A stretch of DNA of 9,974 nucleotides from Actinomycetota bacterium (GTDB taxonomy: Bacteria; Actinomycetota; Humimicrobiia; Humimicrobiales; Humimicrobiaceae): NCBI GenBank assembly GCA_015711775.1, contig JACVJB010000020.1:1-9974 (forward strand), in the 5' to 3' direction. The notes under the pieces were generated by a model. The model worked only from the letters and a program-made list of their open reading frames with translations, made no database searches and was not told the DNA's origin. A program made the translations under genes and the position numbers. Positions 1 through 7,043 of this stretch are shown here, in pieces. The number at the start of each line of letters is the position of its first letter. The stretch's first letter is position 1.

Positions 1-635
1 TGAGGAAGGGATGCAGAGGCATTTCCCGCAATTATGAAGTTAAATGATCTCGAGGAGGCTCCTCCGGCAACCATAAGCTTTTCTATATATAGCGCAAGTT
101 GCCTTTCTGTATAATTTCTTATTTTTTCCGCTTCCATTTCCATTATATTTTTAACTGCTTCATCAGCAATTCTGCAGGCTTCGGTAATTGATTTTAGCTC
201 AAGGCTGTCTTTAATAATTCTTTGTTTTTCAATAAAACCTGGCATATTAAGCAATTTTTTACCAGTTTTTTTAAGAATATTTTTGTATTTTGTATATGAA
301 TCATGATTTATGAAGCTGCTTTCAATTCCAAACCTGGTACCTTCAATTTCATTAAATATTTTTTTTAATACTTCGGCTCTGTTGCTTTGAAACTGTATGA
401 GGTTTATGCCATGCAGCAAAATGGAGGTTTTGGCTTTTTCAAAATAAATGAAATGAGCTATTAAAAATACTTCTTTTTTGGTAACCACAAGTACGCTTGC
501 GCAGTCATGCCCGTAAAATCCAGTAATATAGAAAATATTTTCATCCTTTAAAATAATTATTCCGTCTGCCCCGTTTTCATCAAGCCTTTGCCTTAGTTTC
601 CTGAGGCGCCTATCATAGATTTCTTTCTCTTTCAT
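1..635 (-). CDS. pepQ: Xaa-Pro peptidase (M24 family), N-terminal part, cut by window edge
   Basis: I translated this by hand: an ATG at 633-635 opens a frame without stops to base 1, giving 211 residues. Residues 1-145 look like the creatinase-type N-terminal domain, with DENIFYITGF (31-40) and the conserved R-x-x-K-D link at 139-143 (RIIKD). The M24 'pita-bread' catalytic domain starts after about residue 150, and the window ends inside the GGASSRSFNFIIAGNASASLP stretch, just before the expected substrate-binding His. The metal ligands (two Asp, His, two Glu) would lie beyond base 1 and cannot be checked. An in-frame stop at 654-656 leaves no other ATG, GTG or TTG start upstream; no clear Shine-Dalgarno is visible. 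The family cleaves Xaa-Pro dipeptides or N-terminal residues before proline in the cytoplasm. It often follows aroQ and precedes efp in Firmicutes and Actinobacteria, which fits here. PepQ versus PepP type cannot be decided. Confidence 0.88.
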   Translation of the reverse strand, partial: MKEKEIYDRRLRKLRQRLDENGADGIIILKDENIFYITGFYGHDCASVLVVTKKEVFLIAHFIYFEKAKTSILLHGINLIQFQSNRAEVLKKIFNEIEGTRFGIESSFINHDSYTKYKNILKKTGKKLLNMPGFIEKQRIIKDSLELKSITEACRIADEAVKNIMEMEAEKIRNYTERQLALYIEKLMVAGGASSRSFNFIIAGNASASLP

Positions 636-755
636 AAGCTTATTTATAATAATTTACTTTTGCTAAAATAATAAAATCTATATGATTAAATATTTAGAGT
701 TATTTTGCAATAAATAAATACAAAAAACCAATTCGTATTTCATCAAAGACGATAT

Positions 756-1184
756 TTATAATCCTGAAATATAGAACAGAGCAAGGCTATATACTTTTTC
801 CCCAAAACCGCTTATAACGCCTGCTGCAACAGGAGATATCACTGACTTGCTTCGCCAATGTTCCCTTGAGAATATATTTGACATATGAACCTCAACTGCG
901 GCAATATTTACACTTTTTAATGCGTCGTGAAGGCTGTAGCTGTAATGCGTAAGCGCTCCCGGGTTGATAATAAAATAGTCAACGCTGTCCCGGCTTGCAT
1001 GTATTTTATTAATTATTTCGCCTTCAATGTTTGACTGAAAATAAGAAAGCTTTATATCGTGCTCACCTGCAAAGCTCTCGAGATCCCTGTATATCTGTTC
1101 AAAAGTTCTGCTTCCATAAACATCATTTTCCCTGCTACCCAGCATATTTAAATTAGGGCCATTAATTATTAAAACTCTTTTCAT
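756..1184 (-). CDS. aroQ: Type II 3-dehydroquinate dehydratase
   Basis: Catalyses the third shikimate step, 3-dehydroquinate to 3-dehydroshikimate, as a cytoplasmic dodecamer in this family. The 142-residue length is standard. The hallmarks are present in order: GPNLNMLGSRE (9-19) with Arg18, the catalytic Tyr23, QSNIEGE (50-56), NPGALTHYS (74-82) with Asn74 and His80, VEVHMSNIFSRE (97-108) with the catalytic His100 and Arg107, and a final GFG (126-128). The ATG start overlaps the aroB stop as ATGA (1181-1184). AGGGGA at 1191-1196, six bases upstream, is a good ribosome binding site, so translation is probably coupled to aroB but can also initiate independently. His-Trp-Arg at 109-111 replaces the more common Phe-Arg pairing, a conservative change. 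The next gene downstream, the M24 peptidase, starts 120 bases further on. Confidence 0.97.
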   Translation of the reverse strand: MKRVLIINGPNLNMLGSRENDVYGSRTFEQIYRDLESFAGEHDIKLSYFQSNIEGEIINKIHASRDSVDYFIINPGALTHYSYSLHDALKSVNIAAVEVHMSNIFSREHWRSKSVISPVAAGVISGFGEKVYSLALFYISGL

Positions 1185-2386
1185 TTTATTTCCCCTGAAA
1201 TATTGTTTTTTATTGCATCATATAATATCCCTTTATCAAGATTATACACAAAAACAGGCTTGCCTGCTTCTTTTAAAAGTATGAACTTATTGCTTTTTGA
1301 ACTGAATTTTTTATCGAATTCCATTGACTGGATAATTTTTTTCACAGCCGCCTCAGTTGATAAATCTTTATTCATGCCTTTGCCTGCTTTATTTAAGCTT
1401 TGGTTAAAAATATTTAATGAAAGTTTTTCCGGCATATTTAGCAGACTGTAAATATCCGTAAAAATTTTCTTAAGGCTAACTTTAGCAATTCCTGAAATTA
1501 TCGAAGCATCAGCAGCCATCAGCATTCCATGCGCAACTGCCTGCCCGTGATTTAATAAATTAAGCCCTGTCTCTTTCTCAAGGGCATGCCCGAAAGTATG
1601 ACCGAAATTAAGCAGGTTTCTGCAACCTGTATCATATTCGTCTTTTTTGACAACCATAGCTTTTAATTTGCAGCATTTATGTATTATCTCATAAAATCTT
1701 GTATCTGATAAAACTCCTTTAAGCACTGAACCGGATTTTACCGAAACTGCCAGCTCCTTAATGCAGAGCAGTATATTTTTATTAAAAACTGCCCCGTATT
1801 TTATTACCTCAGCCATTCCGTTTATTATTTCGCTTTCCGGAAGAGTGACAAGAAAAAGAGGATCAATCACTATAAGATGAGGCTGGTAAAAAGTGCCAAC
1901 TGCATTCTTTACATTATTGATGTTTACTGCTGTTTTTCCACCTATGCTGCTGTCCACCTGAGCCACAAGGGTAGTGGGAATCTGCATCAGTCTTATTCCC
2001 CTGTGAAAAGTTGAGGCGACAAACCCGGCAATATCTCCAACTACCCCGCCTCCGAAAGCAATAACTATATCATTTCTGTGCAGATTGAAATCCAGCATAT
2101 CTTCATAAATTTTTTTTGCATTATCGATACTTTTCTGTTCCTCTCCCTGTTTTAAGGCAAAAAACCTGTAAGAAAAAGGCATTTTTTCAAGAAATTTATT
2201 TATAGTTTCACCATAAATTGACATGACCGTATTGTCTGTAACAAGGTATATTTTTTCAAATCCTTTTAATTTTAATGTATCCTGAATAATTTCCGGAAGC
2301 TCCAGCCTTAAGCCGGGCTTTATAAAGATTTTATAATCCCTGTTTAAAGTTTTTGCGTTTATAACTCTTAATTTATCCATATTCAT
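1181..2386 (-). CDS. aroB: 3-dehydroquinate synthase
   Basis: Converts DAHP to 3-dehydroquinate, the second shikimate step, using NAD+ and a divalent metal (Zn or Co). The Rossmann-like N-terminal half carries the glycine-rich GGGVVGDIAGF (112-122), then IPTTLVAQVDSSIGGKTAVN (136-155), which binds cofactor and substrate phosphate. AEVIKYG (192-198) gives metal ligand Glu193, NFGHTFGHALE (260-270) gives His263, and LNHGQAVAHGM (278-288) gives His280. At 401 residues it is somewhat longer than the usual 350-370; the extra length lies mainly in the C-terminal half after about residue 300. The ATG at 2384-2386 overlaps the aroK stop (ATGA), a translational-coupling arrangement; a second ATG two codons on is equally possible. 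The stop overlaps the aroQ start in the same way. Confidence 0.97.
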   Translation of the reverse strand: MNMDKLRVINAKTLNRDYKIFIKPGLRLELPEIIQDTLKLKGFEKIYLVTDNTVMSIYGETINKFLEKMPFSYRFFALKQGEEQKSIDNAKKIYEDMLDFNLHRNDIVIAFGGGVVGDIAGFVASTFHRGIRLMQIPTTLVAQVDSSIGGKTAVNINNVKNAVGTFYQPHLIVIDPLFLVTLPESEIINGMAEVIKYGAVFNKNILLCIKELAVSVKSGSVLKGVLSDTRFYEIIHKCCKLKAMVVKKDEYDTGCRNLLNFGHTFGHALEKETGLNLLNHGQAVAHGMLMAADASIISGIAKVSLKKIFTDIYSLLNMPEKLSLNIFNQSLNKAGKGMNKDLSTEAAVKKIIQSMEFDKKFSSKSNKFILLKEAGKPVFVYNLDKGILYDAIKNNISGEIK

Positions 2387-2928
2387 TTTTTAATCTTAAA
2401 CCATATTTCCTCTTTTATTTTTTCTGCTGCTTCATCCGGCGTGATGATATCTGCATCTATCACAATATCTGCATATTTTAGATAAAGCGGTTGCCTGAAT
2501 CCAAGCATCTCTTGTATCTTTACTTTTCTATCCCCTGTTGCAAGAAGGGGGCGGTCACTTTTATCCTTCAACCTTTTAATAACCGTTTCTGCATTTACTG
2601 AAAGAAACACAACAATGCTGTTTTTCTTTATTATCTTGATATTATTTTCATTTAAAATAACCCCGCCTCCGCAGGAAAACACGCAACCCGTGTTATTGTA
2701 TATTTTATATATTACTTCACTTTCAACTTTCCTGAAATAATCCTGGCCTTTTTCCTCAAAAATACGGGATATATCCATTCCCTCGGAAAGCTCAATTACT
2801 GTGTCAAGATCTATGTATAAAAAACCTAATTTTTCGGCAAGTATCTTCCCAACAGTGCTTTTTCCGGATCCCATAAAGCCTGTCAGAGAAATATTTTCTT
2901 TTTTACTTTTATTTTTATTAAAATCCAT
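2383..2928 (-). CDS. aroK: Shikimate kinase
   Basis: Phosphorylates shikimate at the 3-hydroxyl with ATP, in the cytoplasm. The 181-residue frame from the ATG at 2926-2928 carries the P-loop GFMGSGKST (17-25), the DLD shikimate-binding element (40-42), FRKVE (65-69) with the substrate-binding Arg66, the GGG of the SCGGG motif (85-89), the lid DRPLL (125-129) and RQPLYLKYA (145-153). A longer reading from a TTG at 2977-2979 would add 17 residues and overlap aroC by 44 bases. I prefer the ATG because it leaves a 7-base gap after the aroC stop and gives a family-typical length with a short lysine- and asparagine-rich leader. Neither start has a strong Shine-Dalgarno, so the ribosome is probably handed over from aroC. 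The stop overlaps the aroB start as ATGA. Confidence 0.95.
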   Translation of the reverse strand: MDFNKNKSKKENISLTGFMGSGKSTVGKILAEKLGFLYIDLDTVIELSEGMDISRIFEEKGQDYFRKVESEVIYKIYNNTGCVFSCGGGVILNENNIKIIKKNSIVVFLSVNAETVIKRLKDKSDRPLLATGDRKVKIQEMLGFRQPLYLKYADIVIDADIITPDEAAEKIKEEIWFKIKK

Positions 2929-2935
2929 GAGCTGT

Positions 2936-4096
2936 TTATATATTTTCAAGGTATCTCTTATAATTATTGAAATTCTCAATCATTTCTGCAATATTGTCTT
3001 CGCCGAACTTGTGCTGGTATGCATTTGCAAGCTCAATATTTACAACAGCAGCTGCAATAATTGATATTGCGGGCACGGCACATACATCAGACCTTTCTTT
3101 AAGGCTTATTTCCATTTCCTTGCTTTTTATATTTACCGTTTTTAAGCCTGCAGTTGTAGTAGGAATCGGTTTTATGGCTGCAGTAACTTCAATGTTTTGC
3201 CCATTGCTCATGCCGCCTTCAACTCCTCCGGCATTATTCTGTTTCCTGTAAAATCCCCTGCTTATTTCATAAAAAATTTCATCATGAAAACGTGTGCCGG
3301 AAATCTTTCCTGATGTAAAACCTGCGCCCAGCCCCACCGCTTTAACAGAAGGTATGCTCATTACAGCAGCGGCAATTCTTGTATCAAGCCGCTGGTCCCA
3401 CTGTATGTATGAACCAAGGCCGGCAACAACTCCGGCACTTATAACCCTTACCACTCCGCCAAGAGTGTCGCCCTGACTTTGAGCATGTTTTATAAGGTTA
3501 ATCATTTTTTCCTCAGCCTTTGCATCAGGGCACCTAAGCATTGACTTTTCTACAGAATCAAAAAATATTTCCTGCTTTGCAGAATCCATTTCTGCGCCTG
3601 GACTGCTTTGCAGATCAATGCTTATATCGCCAATCTGCTCAGTAAATCCCGCGGTGCTTACACCAAACTGCTTAAGAAGCAATCCTGCAAAGGCTCCTAC
3701 TGCTACCCTTGCTACCGTTTCTCTTGCGCTGCTTCTCTCGATTACATCCCTGATTCTTAGCGCCCTGTATTTAAAGTATCCGGTAAGGTCAGCATGTCCC
3801 GGCCGGGGGTTTAAAATATCACCTTCATTTTCAATGCGCTTATGAGAGGCTTTCCAGTCAAGATTATCAATTATAATGGAAATTGGGGCGCCTGTTGAAA
3901 TGTCCTTGCTGACTCCTGAGATAATTTTTACCTTATCTTTCTCTATTAACATCCTTGCCCCTCTGCCAAAACCTGCCTGCCTTTTAGCAAGCTGCTCATT
4001 TATGTATTCTTCATCTATTTTTACTCCTGAGGGATACCCGGAAATTATGGCAGTAAGAGACTGCCCGTGTGATTCGCCTGCTGTTAAAAACATCAT
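2936..4096 (-). CDS. aroC: Chorismate synthase
   Basis: Makes chorismate from 5-enolpyruvylshikimate 3-phosphate by 1,4-elimination, with reduced FMN as cofactor. The 386-residue protein begins MMFLTAGESHG, with catalytic His10. It then shows FGRGARMLIEKDKV (43-56), RPGHAD (98-103) with His101, RSSARETVARVAVGA (121-135), RLDTRIAAAVMSIPSVKAVG (236-255), NNAGGVEGGMSNG (287-299) and RSDVCAVPA (335-343); all three family signature regions are intact. The frame opens at a GTG at 4130-4132, but the family normally starts directly before the TAGESHG element, and AAAGGA at 4109-4114 lies 12 bases before the ATG at 4094-4096, so I use that start. It follows the prepilin peptidase after about 90 bases and precedes aroK by 7 bases. 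Confidence 0.96.
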   Translation of the reverse strand: MMFLTAGESHGQSLTAIISGYPSGVKIDEEYINEQLAKRQAGFGRGARMLIEKDKVKIISGVSKDISTGAPISIIIDNLDWKASHKRIENEGDILNPRPGHADLTGYFKYRALRIRDVIERSSARETVARVAVGAFAGLLLKQFGVSTAGFTEQIGDISIDLQSSPGAEMDSAKQEIFFDSVEKSMLRCPDAKAEEKMINLIKHAQSQGDTLGGVVRVISAGVVAGLGSYIQWDQRLDTRIAAAVMSIPSVKAVGLGAGFTSGKISGTRFHDEIFYEISRGFYRKQNNAGGVEGGMSNGQNIEVTAAIKPIPTTTAGLKTVNIKSKEMEISLKERSDVCAVPAISIIAAAVVNIELANAYQHKFGEDNIAEMIENFNNYKRYLENI

Positions 4097-4108
4097 ATTT
4101 GTAATCAT

Positions 4109-4114
4109 TCCTTT
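4109..4114 (-). promoter_or_regulatory. Ribosome binding site deciding the aroC start
   Basis: AAAGGA on the minus strand lies 12 bases before the ATG at 4094-4096. That is at the long end of usable spacing, but the site abuts the next possible ATG (4106-4108) with no gap and lies downstream of the GTG at 4130-4132, so it supports the shorter aroC reading. Confidence 0.5.
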
Positions 4115-4186
4115 CACTTTGCTTAAAGGCACAAAACGGTGTTAAAAAAAGAAAACCTTCCTCTTGTCTTAAGATTAAAGTTTATA

Positions 4187-4978
4187 TTAAAAAAACCCTG
4201 TGTACCAGACTGATATATAATTGCCGAAAAAAAGAGCTAAAATTCCCCCGGCAGACATAAATGGACCGAAAGGAATAAACTGTTTTAAGGTTTTTTTCCT
4301 GAAAATCATAAATATTATTCCTGCAACTGCGCCCGCTAAAAATCCAAAAAACAGTGCCGCAATTACATCTCTTACCAGAAAAGCTCCCATCATAAGCGCA
4401 AGCTTCACATCGCCCATGCCCATGCCCCTCGGGTATATGAGATGCACAATAAGCATAAACGCAAAGGCGCCTGCACAAAAAACAATGGGAAACCACCATT
4501 TTGAAGGGTTTGCAATAAGTGCAGCTGCGGTGCTTAAAGCAAGCCCCGCAAGAGTCATAGGCAGAACTATTATATTGGGTATTATCATGAACTGCCAGTC
4601 AATAAATGAGACAACAATAACAGTGCTTATAAATAAAAATGCCGATACTGCCAAAAGTATGTTTAGAAATGAAGATGGCATTAAGACAAAATAAAATGCA
4701 GCAAATGCCCAGAGCGCACCGTTTATAAGGCCCGGCGCAATGCTTTTTACGGGAAGTTTTCTGAAGCAATTATTGCATGCTTTTTTCCCTGAAATATGCG
4801 CAAGAACAAAAAAAGAGTAAAGTATGTGCGTTTTATGGCTGCAGTAATAACATACGGCATAAGGAGAAAATATCTTAAGTTTCCTGGGAAGCTTATATAT
4901 TAAAATATTTAAAAAACTGCCTGCTAAAAAACCTGCCGCAAATACGGAAACGCTTATTAAAATAATTTTTAAGTCCAT
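4187..4978 (-). CDS. pilD: Type 4 prepilin peptidase (A24 aspartic protease)
   Basis: A membrane protease that cleaves the class III signal peptides of type IV pilins and related pseudopilins; many members also N-methylate the new N-terminus. The 263-residue protein has a first membrane segment ending in GSFLNILIYKLP (20-31), then a cytoplasmic loop with two Cys pairs (C43/C46 and C68/C71) typical of the zinc-binding domain, then about six further hydrophobic segments. Both catalytic aspartates are present: FIDWQFMIIPN (126-135) with Asp127, and GMGMGDVKLALMMGAF (185-200) with Asp190 in the GxGD motif. IPFGPF (235-240) is also conserved. The loop after the second Cys pair reads LPVKSIAPGLINGALW, where most members have a Glu in a 'RYPLVE' context; here Gly83 appears to take its place. 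It sits between aroE (45 bases upstream) and aroC; no pilin or pilus assembly gene is in the window. Confidence 0.93.
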   Translation of the reverse strand: MDLKIILISVSVFAAGFLAGSFLNILIYKLPRKLKIFSPYAVCYYCSHKTHILYSFFVLAHISGKKACNNCFRKLPVKSIAPGLINGALWAFAAFYFVLMPSSFLNILLAVSAFLFISTVIVVSFIDWQFMIIPNIIVLPMTLAGLALSTAAALIANPSKWWFPIVFCAGAFAFMLIVHLIYPRGMGMGDVKLALMMGAFLVRDVIAALFFGFLAGAVAGIIFMIFRKKTLKQFIPFGPFMSAGGILALFFGNYISVWYTGFF

Positions 4979-5023
4979 AAATTAAGACCCGGTACTTTAT
5001 TAATAAAAATGCAGGCGCAAAAT

Positions 5024-6052
5024 CTATTTATCATTTTCAATTATTTCTTTTACAATATTTTTTACTTCCCCGATTACCTTTACAGAAGGCATTATATCAA
5101 ACCATATTTTAAAAGAATAAGCAGCCTGGTTAATGAGCATATCAGTTCCGTATATAGCTGCAGCCGCCCCTTCGCTTTGAGCCTTTTTTAAAAGCACTGT
5201 TTCAACGGGTTTATAGACCATGTCAAAGATATATTTGCCCCCAAGATCCCATGTTCCAGGTATGGGGCATTTTTCTGCAGAGCCGGGGGTTCCGTCATCC
5301 ATTCCTGCCGGAGTGCAGTTAATAATCAGATCTATTGAGTCAAGCTCTTTCTCAATTTCATCAAGGTAAGTAAGCGCTATTATTTTATTGTCAATTTCAT
5401 CAAGTATTTGCCCGGCTTTATCTGTATATATTTTTTCAGCTTTGCCGCTCTTTTTATTTTTATCGGATTGAATGGCCTGGACTGTTTTGCGTTTTTTATT
5501 GTAACCCTGTTTTTGGTCCTGCATTTTAAGGATATTTGCAGCCATTGTATTTACAAGATGCAGGGAGCGGTTATAATCAATGTCATAAAGATATATTTTT
5601 TTTAGAGGCTTTGAAAAAAGTGAAAATACTGCGCTTTTTGCTGCGCCTCCGGCGCCTAACACAAGACAGGTTTTTTGCTCCCATGAAAATATTTTATCTT
5701 CAAGCGATTTTATAAGCCCCATTCCATCAGTGCTGTAGCCCTCAGCAGTGCCGACTACTGAATTGAACCTGACAGTATTTATTGAATTAGTTATTTTTGC
5801 GCTATCTTCAGCGAAGTCAAGCAGTCTATAAACCTGCTCCTTGAAAGGCATAGTTATATTTAGTCCAATAAAATCAAGGTTTTTTGCACCATAAAATGCA
5901 GCCTCCAGATTATCTTTTGCCGGCTCAAAACTTGCATAAACCGCATTTATGTTATAACTTTGCAGAAAATAATTTTGAATAAGAGGAGAAAGGCTGTGCC
6001 TTGCCGGGTTTCCCATAAGCCCTAATAGCCGCGTTCCTGAATCTATTACCAT
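5024..6052 (-). CDS. aroE: Shikimate dehydrogenase with lysine-rich insertion
   Basis: Reduces 3-dehydroshikimate to shikimate. The N-terminal substrate domain has the HSLSP element (19-23), NITMPFK (65-71) with catalytic Lys71, and STDGMG (107-112) with Asp109. The cofactor domain has GAGGAAKS (133-140), NCTPAGM (245-251) and the late DMLINQA (304-310). At 342 residues it exceeds the usual 260-290. The excess lies between the second Rossmann strand and the NCTP motif: residues 176-212 contain 11 lysines and look like a flexible surface insertion. The strand end reads YLYDIDYNRS (154-163) instead of the usual 'NRT' NADPH element; the Asp suggests NAD+ use, as in NAD-type quinate/shikimate dehydrogenases. 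The ATG has AGGAT (6059-6063) six bases upstream and follows the acylphosphatase stop by 14 bases, so the two are probably co-transcribed. AroE is more likely than a catabolic dehydrogenase because it leads the aro cluster. Confidence 0.94.
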   Translation of the reverse strand: MVIDSGTRLLGLMGNPARHSLSPLIQNYFLQSYNINAVYASFEPAKDNLEAAFYGAKNLDFIGLNITMPFKEQVYRLLDFAEDSAKITNSINTVRFNSVVGTAEGYSTDGMGLIKSLEDKIFSWEQKTCLVLGAGGAAKSAVFSLFSKPLKKIYLYDIDYNRSLHLVNTMAANILKMQDQKQGYNKKRKTVQAIQSDKNKKSGKAEKIYTDKAGQILDEIDNKIIALTYLDEIEKELDSIDLIINCTPAGMDDGTPGSAEKCPIPGTWDLGGKYIFDMVYKPVETVLLKKAQSEGAAAAIYGTDMLINQAAYSFKIWFDIMPSVKVIGEVKNIVKEIIENDK

Positions 6053-6066
6053 ACAAACATCCTGTT

Positions 6067-6348
6067 TTAATATTTAATTACAAATGAACTGTAATTAACT
6101 GAAGAGCTGATTTTATCCTTAATCATTTCATCCACACGCGCAAGCGCAGGCCCCTTTTTCACGCTGGCAAAAAATTTCTCCAGCGACTTTTCCTCACCCT
6201 GGCAGACAATTTCAACTTTATTGTCAAGCGTGTTTCTTACAAAACCTTTTATTCCAAGAAATGCAGCGCTATCTGCAACAAAATACCGGTATCCAACACC
6301 CTGGACCCTTCCTGACACTGTTAAGCTGTAAGTTTTTATTTCACTCAT
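6067..6348 (-). CDS. acyP: Acylphosphatase
   Basis: A small cytoplasmic enzyme that hydrolyses acyl phosphates such as acetyl phosphate or carbamoyl phosphate; its physiological substrate in bacteria is usually uncertain. The 93-residue length is standard. GRVQGVGYRYFV (13-24) contains the phosphate cradle and catalytic Arg21, and GFVRNTLDNKVEI (35-47) contains the catalytic Asn39, both in the expected spacing for the alpha/beta ferredoxin-like fold. The start at 6346-6348 lacks a recognisable Shine-Dalgarno. It lies 97 bases downstream of the thioesterase and 14 bases before aroE, so it is probably the first gene of the shikimate operon; this position does not by itself imply a role in the pathway. 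Confidence 0.95.
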   Translation of the reverse strand: MSEIKTYSLTVSGRVQGVGYRYFVADSAAFLGIKGFVRNTLDNKVEIVCQGEEKSLEKFFASVKKGPALARVDEMIKDKISSSVNYSSFVIKY

Positions 6349-6445
6349 GTACTTTTAAGCAACTGTAAATTGAATAAAGATATTTTAACATATAGATTTT
6401 CTATCATAAATTAACCCTGATTTTTTTATTAAAATCATTATATCA

Positions 6446-6949
6446 TTATATTTCTATAACTTCAGGATCTTCCTTTAAGCTCACCACTTTCCATTCATTT
6501 TCCTCAAGGTCAAAATCCGTAATTTTTTCAATTGGCATCTTAAGATACCTGCCGCTTCCTTCTGCAGCAACTGACCCGTCTTCAAGCAATATTTCCCCGC
6601 TGCCTTCAAAGATACGGCTGTTTTCTTTATTAATTCTTCCGACAGCTTTAATTTCACGGCTCAGCGGCACAGGTTTTTTATATTTTATATTAAACTCAAG
6701 CGTTACCCCCCAAACACCTGCTTTGCCTGTATTTACCGCTCGCCCTATTGTTTCATCAAGGATTGCAGCAACTATTCCGCCATGGAGCCTGCCTGGATAA
6801 CCCTGATGTTCCTGCCTGGGTTTAAATACTGCTATAAGCTGGCCGTTTTCTGTTTCATAAAAAGAGGCATAAAGGCCATAACGATTTTTTAATCCGCATA
6901 TGAAGCACATCCTGGAATTTTCTTGTTTTCTTTTCACCTTGTGTATCAA
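6446..6949 (-). CDS. PaaI-family hotdog-fold thioesterase
   Basis: A likely acyl-CoA or related thioester hydrolase of 167 residues. An N-terminal Cys pair in MCFICGLKNRYGL (14-26) precedes the domain, as in many members of this subgroup. The core motif HQGYPGRLHGGIVAAILDE (48-66) has the conserved His56-Gly-Gly and the acidic Asp65/Glu66 at the start of the central helix, where the catalytic carboxylate sits. The C-terminal tail (about 145-167) is acidic. The initiation codon is TTG at 6947-6949, supported by a near-perfect GGAGGAG at 6954-6960; an ATG 13 codons later (6908) would delete the region just before the Cys pair and has no such site. It appears to be a single-gene unit with its own promoter, since a terminator lies upstream. 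The substrate cannot be predicted from this sequence. Confidence 0.9.
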   Translation of the reverse strand: MIHKVKRKQENSRMCFICGLKNRYGLYASFYETENGQLIAVFKPRQEHQGYPGRLHGGIVAAILDETIGRAVNTGKAGVWGVTLEFNIKYKKPVPLSREIKAVGRINKENSRIFEGSGEILLEDGSVAAEGSGRYLKMPIEKITDFDLEENEWKVVSLKEDPEVIEI

Positions 6950-6953
6950 ATTA

Positions 6954-6960
6954 CTCCTCC
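6954..6960 (-). promoter_or_regulatory. Strong ribosome binding site deciding a TTG start
   Basis: GGAGGAG on the minus strand, with its GGAGG core six bases before the TTG at 6947-6949. It is the best Shine-Dalgarno in the window and justifies TTG as the thioesterase start. Confidence 0.8.
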
Positions 6961-6990
6961 AGTAAAAGATTAATTATGGTTTAATATTAT

Positions 6991-7018
6991 ATTATACTGG
7001 CGGAAAATTTAAGTTTAA
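6991..7018 (-). promoter_or_regulatory. Candidate promoter for the thioesterase gene
   Basis: A perfect TATAAT -10 lies at 6991-6996 on the minus strand; a weak -35 (TTAAAC, 7013-7018) is 16 bases upstream. A start near 6985 would leave a leader of about 35 bases ending in the strong ribosome binding site. It lies directly after the upstream terminator, where a promoter is expected, but AT-rich DNA gives many chance matches. Confidence 0.45.
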
Positions 7019-7043
7019 GTTGCAGCAAATGTTTTTAAATAAT

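Noticed and set aside
680..758. Possible terminator between aroQ and the M24 peptidase
   Set aside because: On the minus strand a TCGT/ACGA stem of only four bases precedes TTGGTTTTTTG; it is too short to call, and the gene order favours read-through.
2801..4145. Several plus-strand open frames of 60-94 codons opposite aroK and aroC
   Set aside because: They lie antisense to genes with intact family motifs, have low-complexity Ser/Ala/Ile-rich translations, and show no recognisable domain.
4156..4165. AAGAGGAAGG on the minus strand between pilD and aroC, resembling a ribosome binding site
   Set aside because: No start codon follows within a usable distance (the GTG at 4130 is over 20 bases away) and no small frame of note begins there.
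4182..4499. A 105-codon minus-strand frame overlapping the prepilin peptidase
   Set aside because: It is an out-of-frame shadow of a gene whose catalytic GxGD motif and membrane segments lie in the other frame.
4221..4694. A 157-codon plus-strand frame opposite the prepilin peptidase
   Set aside because: Antisense to a well-supported membrane protein gene; its translation is a low-complexity mirror with no family motif.
6349..6445. Candidate promoter and small palindrome (ATAGA-TTT-TCTAT) before the acylphosphatase gene
   Set aside because: A promoter is expected here for the shikimate operon, but the best pair (TTTATG and TAAAAT, 17 bases apart) matches consensus poorly, so I do not list it as a feature.
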